The position numbers were made by a program, and so were the translations under genes. Shown piece by piece: positions 1 through 9,116 of a stretch of 49,631 bases of DNA (within the stretch, counting starts at the first letter, position 1; each line of letters opens with the position of its first letter). The notes below the pieces were generated by a model. That model had not been told where the DNA came from. It ran no database searches and worked only from the letters and a program-made list of their open reading frames with translations. Source of the DNA: Candidatus Neomarinimicrobiota bacterium (GTDB taxonomy: Bacteria > Fidelibacterota > Marinisomatia > Marinisomatales > TCS55); assembly GCA_018651745.1 (NCBI GenBank), contig JABIDL010000019.1:1-49631 (forward strand), given 5' to 3'.

Positions 1-95
1 ACTGCGTTCAGATCCAAAGAAAACAGCTTAACCAACTGTCTAAATTTCTTCTCAGAAATATGGGAACGCTTAACATACTTGTTTCTCATTGTCAT
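1..95 (-). CDS. IS1595 family transposase, N-terminal fragment (continues off the left edge)
   Basis: About 31 codons are visible, read leftward from ATG at 95 or the in-frame ATG at 89. The peptide includes MRNKYVKRSHISEKKFRQ followed by LVKLFSLDLNA. This is the typical opening of IS1595/ISXO2-like transposases (short basic start, then a K/R-x-S-x-IS-x-KFR segment before the DNA-binding region). An in-frame TGA about 13 codons upstream of the ATG at 95 confirms that this is the true gene start region. The catalytic DDE-type core lies outside the window, so activity cannot be judged. The family call rests only on recognising the N-terminal pattern. Confidence 0.55.
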   Translation of the reverse strand, partial: MTMRNKYVKRSHISEKKFRQLVKLFSLDLNA

Positions 96-140
96 ACAAG
101 AATTTACAGCCTTTTGTCTTATGCATTCTAGTCATGACCC
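1..140 (-). mobile_element. End of an IS1595-type insertion sequence (partial, cut by window edge)
   Basis: The outermost 140 bases hold the 5' end of a transposase gene and its leader. On the minus strand the presumed element tip reads GGGTCATGAC, starting at position 140, directly after the stop codon of the neighbouring gene. A GGG-type tip fits what I recall of IS1595 termini. The other end lies outside the window, so the inverted repeat and target duplication cannot be seen and the boundary at 140 is inferred. Confidence 0.5.
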
Positions 141-989
141 TTAATAAAATAAATCTTCTGTTCGAGTTAACAACCATTCCGCTCTCTGCCGTATAATCAT
201 GTTTTCAATTTCATTATTATTTTCTTGATTAAGCACTTTGTTCACTTTTTTTAAAAATTCATCCTTATCCTGAGATTTCACCGAAACTGTTTCAGCAAAT
301 GTAAGTTGAGCAGCTGTATGGAATCCACCAGAAGCTCTATCGGCTTTGAAAAGATAATTTTCAGCAGTTCTTAAGTTCGAAGAATAATTATCAGGCTGGC
401 TCATTGAAAATGATATCATTGCAGAATAAAGGGCACCTTTTTTCCAATCCGGGTTAATAGATAACGCTCCCTTAAATAATGTACCAACTTTCGGAAGACG
501 AATTATCCAATTTGGATTTCCACGGCTGGATGAAATTGCGCCACCCAATGCTGCGCCCGTCCAATATAAAATAGACACATCATATTCATCAAAGTTAGGT
601 TTAATTTGGGATTTCCCACTCAACCATTCACCAAATCCGGGGTGTTTTTCTTCGATAGCTCTTTCACCGAAATGGTAAGCTTTGATAAAATTCAAATGAG
701 ATTCTGCATACAATTTCGTTCCTTTATCGTAGTCAATCTCAATCATTCGATCAGCCAATTCCATAGTAAAAGCATACTGATACATCGTCATTAAGGAACA
801 TGCATTTACCAATATTTCAATGGTAGCAGATCCTTCCTCAGCGGCATTTTTCGCCCGATCAGATTTGTGCAATAGATAGGCTTTTGCAATATCAGGATGA
901 TGGTGATAAATAAAAGCAGGCGAACATCCCGCAATGAATAAGAAAAATATAATTGTTCCGTATGCAAAAGTCCGATGTGGATTTTTCAT
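141..989 (-). CDS. TRAP transporter TatT-component-like lipoprotein (TPR fold)
   Basis: The 282-residue protein starts with a lipoprotein signal peptide: a hydrophobic stretch at residues 9-21 and the lipobox IAGC, Cys 22. The remainder looks like the TatT family: a helical repeat protein with an ILYWTGAALGGAIS segment near residues 140-153, followed by a residue block typical of TPR-like scaffolds (FKGALSINPDWKKGALYSA). TatT proteins are periplasmic lipoproteins linked to some TRAP transporters, but no dctP/Q/M genes are in view, so the substrate and even the transport role are unknown. It follows glyA by about 50 bp on the same strand. An insertion sequence begins directly at its stop codon, so the last residues could have been altered by that insertion. 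Confidence 0.6.
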   Translation of the reverse strand: MKNPHRTFAYGTIIFFLFIAGCSPAFIYHHHPDIAKAYLLHKSDRAKNAAEEGSATIEILVNACSLMTMYQYAFTMELADRMIEIDYDKGTKLYAESHLNFIKAYHFGERAIEEKHPGFGEWLSGKSQIKPNFDEYDVSILYWTGAALGGAISSSRGNPNWIIRLPKVGTLFKGALSINPDWKKGALYSAMISFSMSQPDNYSSNLRTAENYLFKADRASGGFHTAAQLTFAETVSVKSQDKDEFLKKVNKVLNQENNNEIENMIIRQRAEWLLTRTEDLFY

Positions 990-1038
990 AGAACAGTTTA
1001 AGAAATTTAATTGAGGCTAGAAAGCAAATCAGGCTTCA

Positions 1039-2334
1039 TTAATTCTCAAAAATCGGAAATGAATAACATAAATCATTTATTTGGGATCGAACTGAATTTG
1101 ATATTTTTTCATCTTCAGGATTGGCGATAACCTCATCAATCATGGATACAATCAATTTCATTTCGTTTTGATTCATCCCACGGGTTGTAATAGCAGGAGT
1201 TCCAATACGAATTCCACTGGTAATCATTGGACTTCTAGAATCAAACGGAACCATATTTTTATTCACTGTAATGCCTGCTCTTCCAAGCGCATTCTCAGCA
1301 GCTTTACCATGAATATTTTTATCCGTCAAATCAATAAGCAAAACATGTGTATCTGTTCCTCCGGACACAAGATGGTAACCTTTGCTTTTAAACTCAACTT
1401 CCATGGACTTTGCATTATCAACTACTTTCTGAATGTAAGATTTGAAATCCGGTTTTAATGCTTCGCCAAATGCAACAGCTTTTGCAGAAATAATATGCAT
1501 TAATGGTCCCCCCTGAATCCCGGGCATAACGGATGAATCAATCAGCTCCGAGATCATCTTTGTTCGACCGGATTTTGGTGCAACTTTTCCCCATGTATTT
1601 TCTTGGTCCTTACCCAATAAAATCATTCCTCCTCTTGGACCTCGAAGGGTTTTATGGGTAGTTGTCGTGACCACATCACAATACGGCATTGGTGATGGAT
1701 GATGACCCGTTGCGACAAGACCCGCAGGATGAGCAATGTCAGCCATTAAAAAAGCACCAATTTGGTCAGCAATTATTTTAAAATCTTCAAATTCGATCAT
1801 CCTTGGGTAAGCACTTCCTCCACAAATTATTAATTTGGGTTTGTGCTCCTTTGCCAATTGACTTACTTCATCAAAATTCACTCTTCCGGTATCTTTATTC
1901 ACCTGATAGGAAACCACATTAAATAATCTGCCTGAAAAATTCACCGGGCTTCCATGCGTTAAATGTCCGCCGTGAGCAAGATCAAGCCCCATAATAGTAT
2001 CACCCGTCTCTAAAAAAGTAAGGAGAGCGGCCATATTGGCTTGCGATCCGGAGTGTGGTTGAACATTCACATACTCGGCATTAAAAAGCGTTTTAGCCCG
2101 TTCGCGCGCAAGATTTTCGGCCTCATCTACATGTTCACATCCACCGTAATAGCGCTTCCCTGGATAACCTTCGGCGTATTTATTGGTCATTACCCCACCG
2201 GAAGCCTCCAAAACAGAATAACTTACAAAATTTTCAGATGCAATAAGCTCTAAAGTTGATTCTTCCCGTGATATTTCCCGACCGATAATTTCATATAATT
2301 CAGGATCGCTGGATTTGATATAGTCTAACGGCAT
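1039..2334 (-). CDS. glyA: Serine hydroxymethyltransferase
   Basis: Cytosolic PLP enzyme that interconverts serine and glycine, passing a one-carbon unit to tetrahydrofolate. The 431-residue length is close to the bacterial norm. Diagnostic segments are all present: LIASENFVS near 30-38, [14 protein letters not shown] at 52-65, the DIAHPAGL block around 199-206 and the PLP-lysine motif [16 protein letters not shown] with Lys 228. The ATG at 2334 gives a normal N-terminus. The gene follows the TPR lipoprotein gene with a 13-nt gap and may be transcribed with it, but function gives no obvious reason for the pairing. Confidence 0.97.
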   Translation of the reverse strand: MPLDYIKSSDPELYEIIGREISREESTLELIASENFVSYSVLEASGGVMTNKYAEGYPGKRYYGGCEHVDEAENLARERAKTLFNAEYVNVQPHSGSQANMAALLTFLETGDTIMGLDLAHGGHLTHGSPVNFSGRLFNVVSYQVNKDTGRVNFDEVSQLAKEHKPKLIICGGSAYPRMIEFEDFKIIADQIGAFLMADIAHPAGLVATGHHPSPMPYCDVVTTTTHKTLRGPRGGMILLGKDQENTWGKVAPKSGRTKMISELIDSSVMPGIQGGPLMHIISAKAVAFGEALKPDFKSYIQKVVDNAKSMEVEFKSKGYHLVSGGTDTHVLLIDLTDKNIHGKAAENALGRAGITVNKNMVPFDSRSPMITSGIRIGTPAITTRGMNQNEMKLIVSMIDEVIANPEDEKISNSVRSQINDLCYSFPIFEN

Positions 2335-2347
2335 TCGACAAAAATCT

Positions 2348-3613
2348 TTACCAAGATGAATCTTTTTTCAGTTCTTCTTTTATCCAATTGTAACACTGCG
2401 AATTGGGGGTTATAGAGCCTTGTAATTTCCTATTTTTATCCATCATAAACCATTCAGCTTTTCCAAATAATACTTCATTTGCTTTTAGCCAATCTAGTGA
2501 ATTTTTATAACGTCTAAATCCTTTTGCTTCCGCAGCTTCATAGTTTTGTTTTGCTAAGGTTGCTACAATTTTATCTTCTATTGAGATATCCCTGGATCTG
2601 CAAAATTGAAAAGCTTTGTAATAAACATTACCTTTTTGTGCAAAAGATTCACCGGCAGCAGATATAGAAATTGCTTTATTTACCCAACGAATAGCATTTT
2701 CAAAATCATCTAATTCAACTTGAATAGATGAAATCTTGATGGCTACCCGATGATCTCTCTTTCCCAACTTAAATAGTTCACCATAGGAATCGGCTGATTT
2801 TTCTAGGTCGTTTGCACCGTAATAAGCTTCAGCAAGTTTTCGCCAAGCGATTTTGCTTGTTCTATCAACGTTCAATACGGATCTTAACACGTTCGTTGCT
2901 TCAGAAGGTCTATCTGCTACCACTAACCGATCAGCGTAATCTATACCATAAGATACATTTTCTTGGTTTTTAAGCCACCTTGCTTCAAACACATCCATTG
3001 GATCTTTTCCACTGAGTTCGTAGGCATTTGCAAGATCACCTTGAGCAGATTCATTATCAGGATCTAAATTTAAAATTTCCTTTAATATAATAATTTGGTC
3101 AGAATATCTTTTTTGGCTTCCATATAATTCAGCTAATTCTTTTTTAAATGCAATATCATCAGGTGCCAATAGAGTTAATCTGTCATACTCTTCAATTTGC
3201 TCTTCAAGTTTATTTTGCTTTTTATAAGAATACGCTAATCGTTTTCTCAGTTCCACATTATCCGGTAAAATTTGTAGGCCTTGCAACAGTACTGATTCAG
3301 ATTGGTCAAATTTCCCTAAATATTCATACGCGATTGCATAATAAAGGTACACACCTTTAGGATCTAGTTGATCACACCCTAAATCCACTATATCGCCATA
3401 AACCCTAACGGTTGATTCCCAGTCTCTATTTTTATAATACTCAGCAGCGCTACTCATTAATCTAGGACACTTAACGCGTCTTAACGAATCTAACCGTGCA
3501 GTTTCTCTTTCATCAATTCCATCCGTATCAACAGGTGGAGCGCACATAGTTAAAACCAACCCAGCAAATATTAAAATATTGGGAGCAACTGTTTGTTTAA
3601 TAATATTTTTCAA
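2348..3613 (-). CDS. TPR-repeat protein, probable lipoprotein
   Basis: About 421 residues. A hydrophobic N-terminal segment ends in LTMC, an imperfect lipobox, followed by a short linker. At least five TPR-like helical repeats follow, for example the blocks around [37 protein letters not shown] and [18 protein letters not shown] prefer the TTG start at 3613. A GGAG lies nine bases upstream of it, and the TTG overlaps the TGA of the upstream barrel gene as TTGA, the usual mark of translational coupling. A TTG at 3640 is also open but has no such site. Its role is probably scaffolding in the periplasm or at the outer membrane with the two genes before it. No specific function is recognised. Confidence 0.75.
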   Translation of the reverse strand: MKNIIKQTVAPNILIFAGLVLTMCAPPVDTDGIDERETARLDSLRRVKCPRLMSSAAEYYKNRDWESTVRVYGDIVDLGCDQLDPKGVYLYYAIAYEYLGKFDQSESVLLQGLQILPDNVELRKRLAYSYKKQNKLEEQIEEYDRLTLLAPDDIAFKKELAELYGSQKRYSDQIIILKEILNLDPDNESAQGDLANAYELSGKDPMDVFEARWLKNQENVSYGIDYADRLVVADRPSEATNVLRSVLNVDRTSKIAWRKLAEAYYGANDLEKSADSYGELFKLGKRDHRVAIKISSIQVELDDFENAIRWVNKAISISAAGESFAQKGNVYYKAFQFCRSRDISIEDKIVATLAKQNYEAAEAKGFRRYKNSLDWLKANEVLFGKAEWFMMDKNRKLQGSITPNSQCYNWIKEELKKDSSW

Positions 3614-4869
3614 TTTCGATGTCTCCTTTTTATGAACCAAATATCTGTTAAATTTACACTAACTGTAAGTCGTCGAATTGATTCAGTTTTCGTCGATCCC
3701 ATTTGTCTTTCACCTGCCATTAATGCGATGTCAATTTGGTTGACAGGGAACCCGAAATTTATTCCAAAACCTAATGAAGCGCCAAGTTCAATCACAGAAT
3801 TCTGATTATTTAAAAATTCATCTTTTCGCGTATAAGCACCAGTCCTAAAATGAAAAGTTTCATACCATACCTTTGGAGTGGGTGAAGCAAAAGATACCAA
3901 ACTCACATTCATATGAGTCCATTGTTTAATGTGATCATCTAAAATTGAAAAATCTGCAGTAACATTGGCACCATTTTTCCAAACATAAACCTCGCTTAAT
4001 AAGTGAACAGATTCCGTTATACCAATGTCAAATCCAAATCCAAATTCCTGTGGTGAATATGCATTTAATGTGGTAGATATCTCTTCGGAAACAGAATCGG
4101 GAAAATCATAAATATCGTAAATACCATTATTATTGATATCTTGATAAAGTTGATTCGTTGTTTTATGCACAGTAAGTGGACTTAAGGTTAGGCCGGCAGA
4201 TGCAAATGTGTGAATTTCCTTATTAAATAATTTGAATCGATTTGATGAAAGATAAACATTCAGCACTGTTCCGGAATAAAAATGTCTTGAGTTGGTTTGG
4301 AATCGATCTGAATCTATTAATAAATTATTTGTGAATCTGGATGATCCAAAAAGGAAATCAAATTTAATTCCGACTTGGTCTTTTTCAGATATTGGAAAGC
4401 TAATTCCAGTGTACAATGATGATATTCCTCCCCTACCTGAAAATTCTTTAGATAGCGTTAGCGTGTCTTGATCCAAAATCATTGAACCTGATTCATAAGT
4501 GAAAGAAAATTTTTGCTGACTATAGGGTTTTATTCCGAGGCCAAAACCATATTTTCCTTTTATCGGAATAATAAATTGCAATCTATCTAAACCGGAAATT
4601 TCATTCCTTACTGATGACGAAAGTTGATCAACACGTAAACCACTATAAGCACTGGAAAGTGTTGAAAACATAAATCGGTTCCATGTAGATGGATTATTGA
4701 GAGATAAACCGAATCGATACGCTGGTACTAAGCCTGTCCCGGATATACCAAGTGTTGCACCATCTTGCGCAGGAAAATGCATTCCCAACCCGTATGCATG
4801 ATACATACTTTGAGATCCACCTAACGATGTCAGCAATCCGAGTATAAATATCAGTTTACGGGTAAACAT
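3610..4869 (-). CDS. Outer-membrane beta-barrel protein of unknown function
   Basis: The 419-residue protein has a cleavable signal peptide (residues 1-20, KLIFILGLLTSLGGSQS). A body of alternating hydrophobic strands follows, with PorV/FadL-like opening features such as GTGLVPAYRFGLSLNNPSTW and repeated GFGLGIKP, TGISFPIS and GFGFDIGI strands. An internal loop reads DINNNGIYDIYDFPDS near residues 238-253, which resembles a calcium-binding dockerin/thrombospondin-type loop. It overlaps the lipoprotein gene upstream by 14 nt and is coupled to the TPR gene downstream. The barrel call is from strand periodicity and signal peptide. A PorV-type transport or secretion role is possible but unproven. 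Confidence 0.65.
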   Translation of the reverse strand: MFTRKLIFILGLLTSLGGSQSMYHAYGLGMHFPAQDGATLGISGTGLVPAYRFGLSLNNPSTWNRFMFSTLSSAYSGLRVDQLSSSVRNEISGLDRLQFIIPIKGKYGFGLGIKPYSQQKFSFTYESGSMILDQDTLTLSKEFSGRGGISSLYTGISFPISEKDQVGIKFDFLFGSSRFTNNLLIDSDRFQTNSRHFYSGTVLNVYLSSNRFKLFNKEIHTFASAGLTLSPLTVHKTTNQLYQDINNNGIYDIYDFPDSVSEEISTTLNAYSPQEFGFGFDIGITESVHLLSEVYVWKNGANVTADFSILDDHIKQWTHMNVSLVSFASPTPKVWYETFHFRTGAYTRKDEFLNNQNSVIELGASLGFGINFGFPVNQIDIALMAGERQMGSTKTESIRRLTVSVNLTDIWFIKRRHRN

Positions 4870-6094
4870 ATTGTACCTTCAATATTGGATCTATACTGTC
4901 AGGACTCGCTGTTTCCAGATGTATCATTTGATATGGATCATTTGTAACGCTAGAATACAATTTGATTCCGTAATTTTGAATTTTCCCCTGCATAATCCCA
5001 TGAATATAGTATTTTAAATCCAGAGTAATGATTCCACCGGATACCGTACCACTGATAAAATATGAGGTTTCCGTTTGATATGAATCTTCAATCAATTCTT
5101 GATAAGAAAAAGTCAGTGGATTGCTTTCTAGCGGATAACCAATTACTTTGAATCCATCGAGTGAATCACCTTCTTCAACTTCAAAAGTAAAATCTGCTTT
5201 CCGAAAGGTAGTATTTGTGGGAAAATCGAGTGAATCTATATCAAGTTTCACCAAAGATTTAAAGCCATTCGCTCTACCAATTGTGAGATTTGTAGAATCG
5301 GAATCCACGACTCCAGGTGCTTGGGTAAAAGATAAATCAGCAACGGTAAGAAACGATGTAGAAATTGTATCGGTTGTTGTAACGCCTAATGTATCTGTTG
5401 AAGTGTACTGATAATTTAGATGATATCTGGGAGATAAAGTAGTACCACCCTCCCTACTTTCAAATCCGATACGAGAATCCAATGAATCTACAGCTGTAAT
5501 CATGAAAGTATAATTTGCCAGCATTGTATCTGCAAAAGCGAGAATTACAGATGAATCTATGGGAAAATATAAGTAAGGAGGCGCTTGATTATCAGATACA
5601 GTGTCCTCTGATTCTTGCACCAAAGTTGTCTGTGCAATTTGTACTGATATAGCAGATAATTCCGTAAAGGATGGATTAAGATAATGACTTTCATATTCAC
5701 TAAAAATCGAATCAACTGTATTTGGGAAATAGGACAACTGAAACGTAGAAGTAATATCTATAGAGTCTGCAGCATACCATAATTGGAAAAATGTACTATC
5801 TACAACATAATTAGAATCATCCAATTCATGCATAGCTAAAGTTCTACTTATATTTTCGTTTGAAAGTTTAATTAAAATATATTGATTGGAAAACCCGTTT
5901 CCATCACCTAGATACAAAGTTGAGAGGGTTCCCATTTCTGGTGGCGATTGGAATGTAGTAGATTGAAATGAATGAACTGTAAGCGTATCAAGTTTTAAAT
6001 CGGTGTCGCTTAAATCGTAAGGAATTGATTCTTCAATGCAACCGGCAAGTACACATAAAATTGCGATGAGGCTTAATTGTCGTTTTGTCGACAT
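4856..6094 (-). CDS. Secreted lipoprotein, unknown function (possibly DUF4270-like)
   Basis: Starting at the ATG at 6094, the protein has a textbook lipoprotein signal (MSTKRQLSLIAILCVLAGC) with Cys 19. An ATG at 6124 is also open but adds ten residues with no function. The mature part, about 390 residues, is Ser/Thr/Asp-rich and predicted to be beta-rich, with many short hydrophobic strands and no catalytic motif that I recognise. In Bacteroidetes, from memory, a DUF4270 lipoprotein commonly sits beside a short glycogen-synthase-domain gene as here. The arrangement and overall architecture suggest an analogous protein, but I cannot confirm homology. It precedes the barrel gene with a 14-nt overlap, so the two are probably co-expressed. 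Confidence 0.6.
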   Translation of the reverse strand: MSTKRQLSLIAILCVLAGCIEESIPYDLSDTDLKLDTLTVHSFQSTTFQSPPEMGTLSTLYLGDGNGFSNQYILIKLSNENISRTLAMHELDDSNYVVDSTFFQLWYAADSIDITSTFQLSYFPNTVDSIFSEYESHYLNPSFTELSAISVQIAQTTLVQESEDTVSDNQAPPYLYFPIDSSVILAFADTMLANYTFMITAVDSLDSRIGFESREGGTTLSPRYHLNYQYTSTDTLGVTTTDTISTSFLTVADLSFTQAPGVVDSDSTNLTIGRANGFKSLVKLDIDSLDFPTNTTFRKADFTFEVEEGDSLDGFKVIGYPLESNPLTFSYQELIEDSYQTETSYFISGTVSGGIITLDLKYYIHGIMQGKIQNYGIKLYSSVTNDPYQMIHLETASPDSIDPILKVQYVYP

Positions 6095-6149
6095 TAATTT
6101 AGGAGTGATTTTGGATGAGGTCATGGATTTCGAGAATACTAACTCGAAA

Positions 6150-6980
6150 TCAGGAAAAAAGTTTCTGAAGTACAGTATTTACGGAACCAGCAATTTTATT
6201 ATAATCAGGATTTTCTACATCCGATCCCTTGATTAACGATACTTTTTTCTTCGATTTCTTAAAGGCATCAAGTTTCATTATTTTACCGGAAAGTTTCTTT
6301 TTATCATCATCGAGAACAATTACAGCATCTGCACATTCTGCTGCAATTTCGAAAGCATTAATTTTTTTCCTTTTTCCAAACAACTTGTCAAAATCAAGCC
6401 CAGATTTTCGATACGATTCAACGTCAAATTTGGAATATTCATCCAAGGAGTGAACCAGAACTACGGTTTTGATATCTTTGTAGAATTTATCTTGCGCATA
6501 TAATTGTTTGTAAACAGCAGGTATTACTGATGCTTGCCAATCATTACAAATCAATATATCTGGTTTCCAAAATAAATGCGGTAATGTTGCTAAGGTCGCA
6601 TTCGCATAAAAAGTATAACGATCAGAATTATCAGCAAGAACTCTTCCATTTTTTGATTTGTAAATAAGATCCGTTAATGGTTGAAACCAATCCTCGTGTT
6701 CTAAGAAATATACTTGGACGCGAGTTTTTGGAATAAAAGCACTCTTTGCAGATGCTAATTGGTCTTGACCATCAAAAGAAAATGGGATTTCACGAAGGCG
6801 AATTACTTCACGTAAAATGTATTTCCTTTGGCTGACATAACCATATTTTGGCAACATAGTACGAATATCATGGCCCATTGTTTGTAGTGCAAGTGGTACT
6901 TTCGCCGAAAACTCTGCGAGCGGGTATGTATTAGCAAACGGAGTTATTTCCGTCGTGATATAAAACAGTTTCAACGACAC
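6150..6980 (-). CDS. Glycogen/starch synthase N-terminal (GT5) domain protein, stand-alone
   Basis: The 276-residue protein matches only the first Rossmann half of GlgA-type glucosyltransferases: LFYITTEITPFANTYPLAEF, MGHDIRTMLPKYG, YFLEHEDWF, DNSDRYTFYANATL, KPDILICNDWQ and VVLVHSLDEYSKF all align with GlgA landmarks. The C-terminal GT-B half, which binds the nucleotide sugar, is absent. The KTGGLADV loop is replaced by NTYPLAEF at 17-24, and HDWH by NDWQ at 146-149. Ordinary glycogen synthesis is therefore unlikely. A regulatory or divergent carbohydrate-binding role is an inference. The start is GTG at 6980, one base after the stop of the CpoB-like gene, so the two are coupled. Similar short GT5 proteins are known in Bacteroidetes. 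Confidence 0.75.
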   Translation of the reverse strand: MSLKLFYITTEITPFANTYPLAEFSAKVPLALQTMGHDIRTMLPKYGYVSQRKYILREVIRLREIPFSFDGQDQLASAKSAFIPKTRVQVYFLEHEDWFQPLTDLIYKSKNGRVLADNSDRYTFYANATLATLPHLFWKPDILICNDWQASVIPAVYKQLYAQDKFYKDIKTVVLVHSLDEYSKFDVESYRKSGLDFDKLFGKRKKINAFEIAAECADAVIVLDDDKKKLSGKIMKLDAFKKSKKKVSLIKGSDVENPDYNKIAGSVNTVLQKLFS

Positions 6981-6981
6981 G

Positions 6982-7785
6982 TTAATTTACACTCAACTGA
7001 CGGATCGCATCTTTGGCTTTGGGGTAAAATTCACTTCCGGGGAAATATTCCAAGAGTCGTTTATACTCTTCTCTCGCCTTATCAATATTACCCATACTCA
7101 GGTAGGCATGCCCTAACTTCAGCTGAGCATCATCGTTTTTATCGGTTCCGGGATAAGTGAACACTTTTTCCAGCTCAATAATAGCGCGTTTATAATTTTT
7201 TTGGGTATAATAACATTCAGCCAGCCAATATTGACTATTATCAGCCAATGGATTATTTGGACTCCCAAGTACCAATTCTGAAAATCCCTTTATAGCGGTG
7301 GTATAATCCCCGTTTTGATAATGACTCAGTGCTTCGATATATTGTTTCTTATAAGTTGTGGATGTAAACGAGGAAATTGATGGAGACCCTTCAACCGATT
7401 CATTTTTCAATGAATACATTTCAGTAAAACTGTTTGCCATAGTGATAATTTTATTTTCAATCATAACCAACTGAGAAAGAATTTGGAAATTTGTACTGTC
7501 AGAATAGGCGGCTTTATCTTCCAATAATCTAATTTTGTTTTGAAGGGTATTTATTCGGTTGATCAACATAATCGCTACCGAATCCGTTTGCTGTTTTGCA
7601 GCCAAAGTTGCTTGCAGCGCATTTTTCAAATCTGGCAATAAAATCTGAATTTCTGTTTCAAGAGATTTTATTTTAGCATCTTGTTTAGAAATCTTAGCAT
7701 TCAACGATTTAATCTGTTTTGTCACACTACTTTGTGCAGAAATCGTTGAACACATAAGGATCACTAAAAGAGACACAATTCCCAT
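6982..7785 (-). CDS. CpoB/YbgF-like periplasmic coiled-coil and TPR protein
   Basis: The ATG at 7785 gives a signal peptide (MGIVSLLVILMCSTISAQ). A TTG at 7866 is also open but would bury the signal 27 residues in. After the signal comes a coiled coil of about 100 residues (KQIKSLNAKISKQDAKIKSL and onward). The C-terminal 120 residues carry three TPRs in the YbgF/CpoB pattern: YIEALSHYQNGDYTTAIKGF, DNSQYWLAECYYTQKNYKRA and AQLKLGHAYLSMGNIDKAR. In E. coli CpoB coordinates peptidoglycan synthesis with Tol-Pal during division. Here it follows rodA by about 100 bp instead of lying with tol-pal. Confidence 0.8.
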   Translation of the reverse strand: MGIVSLLVILMCSTISAQSSVTKQIKSLNAKISKQDAKIKSLETEIQILLPDLKNALQATLAAKQQTDSVAIMLINRINTLQNKIRLLEDKAAYSDSTNFQILSQLVMIENKIITMANSFTEMYSLKNESVEGSPSISSFTSTTYKKQYIEALSHYQNGDYTTAIKGFSELVLGSPNNPLADNSQYWLAECYYTQKNYKRAIIELEKVFTYPGTDKNDDAQLKLGHAYLSMGNIDKAREEYKRLLEYFPGSEFYPKAKDAIRQLSVN

Positions 7786-7892
7786 TCGTTTTATCAATCG
7801 AAAACTCAAACTATTTATTATTGTTAATATACTCGGATTATTGAATCCGGAATTTAACTTTGACAAATTCGATCTTCCAATCCTTTTAATAC

Positions 7893-9116
7893 TTAACCCA
7901 TTCTGTTAACAGCAAGGTTCATACTTAGGCCCGTCATCATAAAAGCTGCCATTAAGAATGACCCTCCATAGGATATAAACGGGAGCGGAAGTCCCTTGAC
8001 TGGAATTAAACCAACAGTCATCGCACAGTTCACAAATACATGCGCAAGAAAAATAGATGCAAATCCAATTAGTACGAGGCTAGAAAATCTATCATTGGAT
8101 TCAAAAGCAGAGCGTGTAATTCGATAAATAAAAAAGGTAAAAACAATTAACATAATCAAAAGGGTAATAAAGCCTAATTCTTCGCCCATTACCGAAACGA
8201 TAAAATCTGATTCCTGTACCGGAAGAAATTTAAGGTGAGTCTGGGTCCCCTGTCCCCATCCTTTTCCAAAAAATCCACCGGATCCAATCGCCATTTTACT
8301 TTGAATAATCTGATATCCTGCACCCAAAGGATCCAATTCCGGGTTTAATAAAGTTAAAACTCGTTTTTGTTGGAATGGTCTTAATAGACCCCATACCACC
8401 GGAGTAAGTAACCCTAAAAATATATTTCCAAAAAACAACCCTACGCCATGAAACACTTTCGGTTTTGAAACAAAAATGATAATTGCCATCATACCTGCCC
8501 ATATGAAAAATGAAATGATATGAAATGCAGTTAAAATGCTAAAAATGGGAGCTAGAAACAGAAAAAGATGAAAAGGCCTCGCTCCGACCCAAAATAACAT
8601 GGGAATCAGAGGCATCATTAAAATAGTGGCAGTGCCAAGATCCGGTTGTTTTAATATAATAATGGATGGCAATATTACTATTAGGGATGGAAATATAAGA
8701 GATCCAAAATGTTGCATTTGCAAATTTCTGTCAGAAAGGTAACGTGCCAAAGCAATAACAATAATAATTTTAGCAAATTCAGATGGTTGAATACCGACCG
8801 GAAGCCCTAAGTCAATCCAACGGTGAGTGCCAGCAATCGTATTTCCTAAAAATGGAACAAACAGTATTCCAAGTGTCAAGAAATACAATACATAAATATA
8901 CTTATGTATCAATTTTCGAGAAATTATAAATGTTCCGAAAAAACCAATTAATGCAGGTATCAATATTATGGATTGTTTGAAAAAATGATTTTGCGTTAAT
9001 GAAGTTCCCTGATGTAGCGAAATGCTGTATAATGTCACCAACCCCAGCCCGAAAAGAAATAAAGAAAGGCCAAATAGAGATTGTGGGGTATTGGCTAATT
9101 TTCTTGAAAGAATCAT
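7893..9116 (-). CDS. rodA: Rod shape-determining glycosyltransferase RodA (SEDS family)
   Basis: Integral membrane peptidoglycan polymerase of the elongasome, working with PBP2. The 407-residue protein has about ten transmembrane segments. It carries SEDS signatures: GTHRWIDLGLPVGIQPSEFAK, QPDLGTA, a GAGYQIIQSKMAIGSGGFFGKGWGQG block and FLPVQESDFIVSVMGEELG, with a C-terminal KGLPLPFISYGGS. The ATG at 9116 overlaps the TGA of mrdA by four bases, so the two are translationally coupled. This is the usual mrdA-rodA pairing. Confidence 0.96.
   Translation of the reverse strand: MILSRKLANTPQSLFGLSLFLFGLGLVTLYSISLHQGTSLTQNHFFKQSIILIPALIGFFGTFIISRKLIHKYIYVLYFLTLGILFVPFLGNTIAGTHRWIDLGLPVGIQPSEFAKIIIVIALARYLSDRNLQMQHFGSLIFPSLIVILPSIIILKQPDLGTATILMMPLIPMLFWVGARPFHLFLFLAPIFSILTAFHIISFFIWAGMMAIIIFVSKPKVFHGVGLFFGNIFLGLLTPVVWGLLRPFQQKRVLTLLNPELDPLGAGYQIIQSKMAIGSGGFFGKGWGQGTQTHLKFLPVQESDFIVSVMGEELGFITLLIMLIVFTFFIYRITRSAFESNDRFSSLVLIGFASIFLAHVFVNCAMTVGLIPVKGLPLPFISYGGSFLMAAFMMTGLSMNLAVNRMG

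Noticed and set aside
141-989. A full TRAP transporter locus
   Set aside because: Only the TatT-like lipoprotein is present; no dctP, dctQ or dctM homologue is in the window.
6150-6980. A complete glycogen synthase interrupted by a frameshift
   Set aside because: The next downstream gene is a lipoprotein with its own signal peptide, and no GT-B C-terminal half is seen in any frame nearby. The short form also exists in other phyla.
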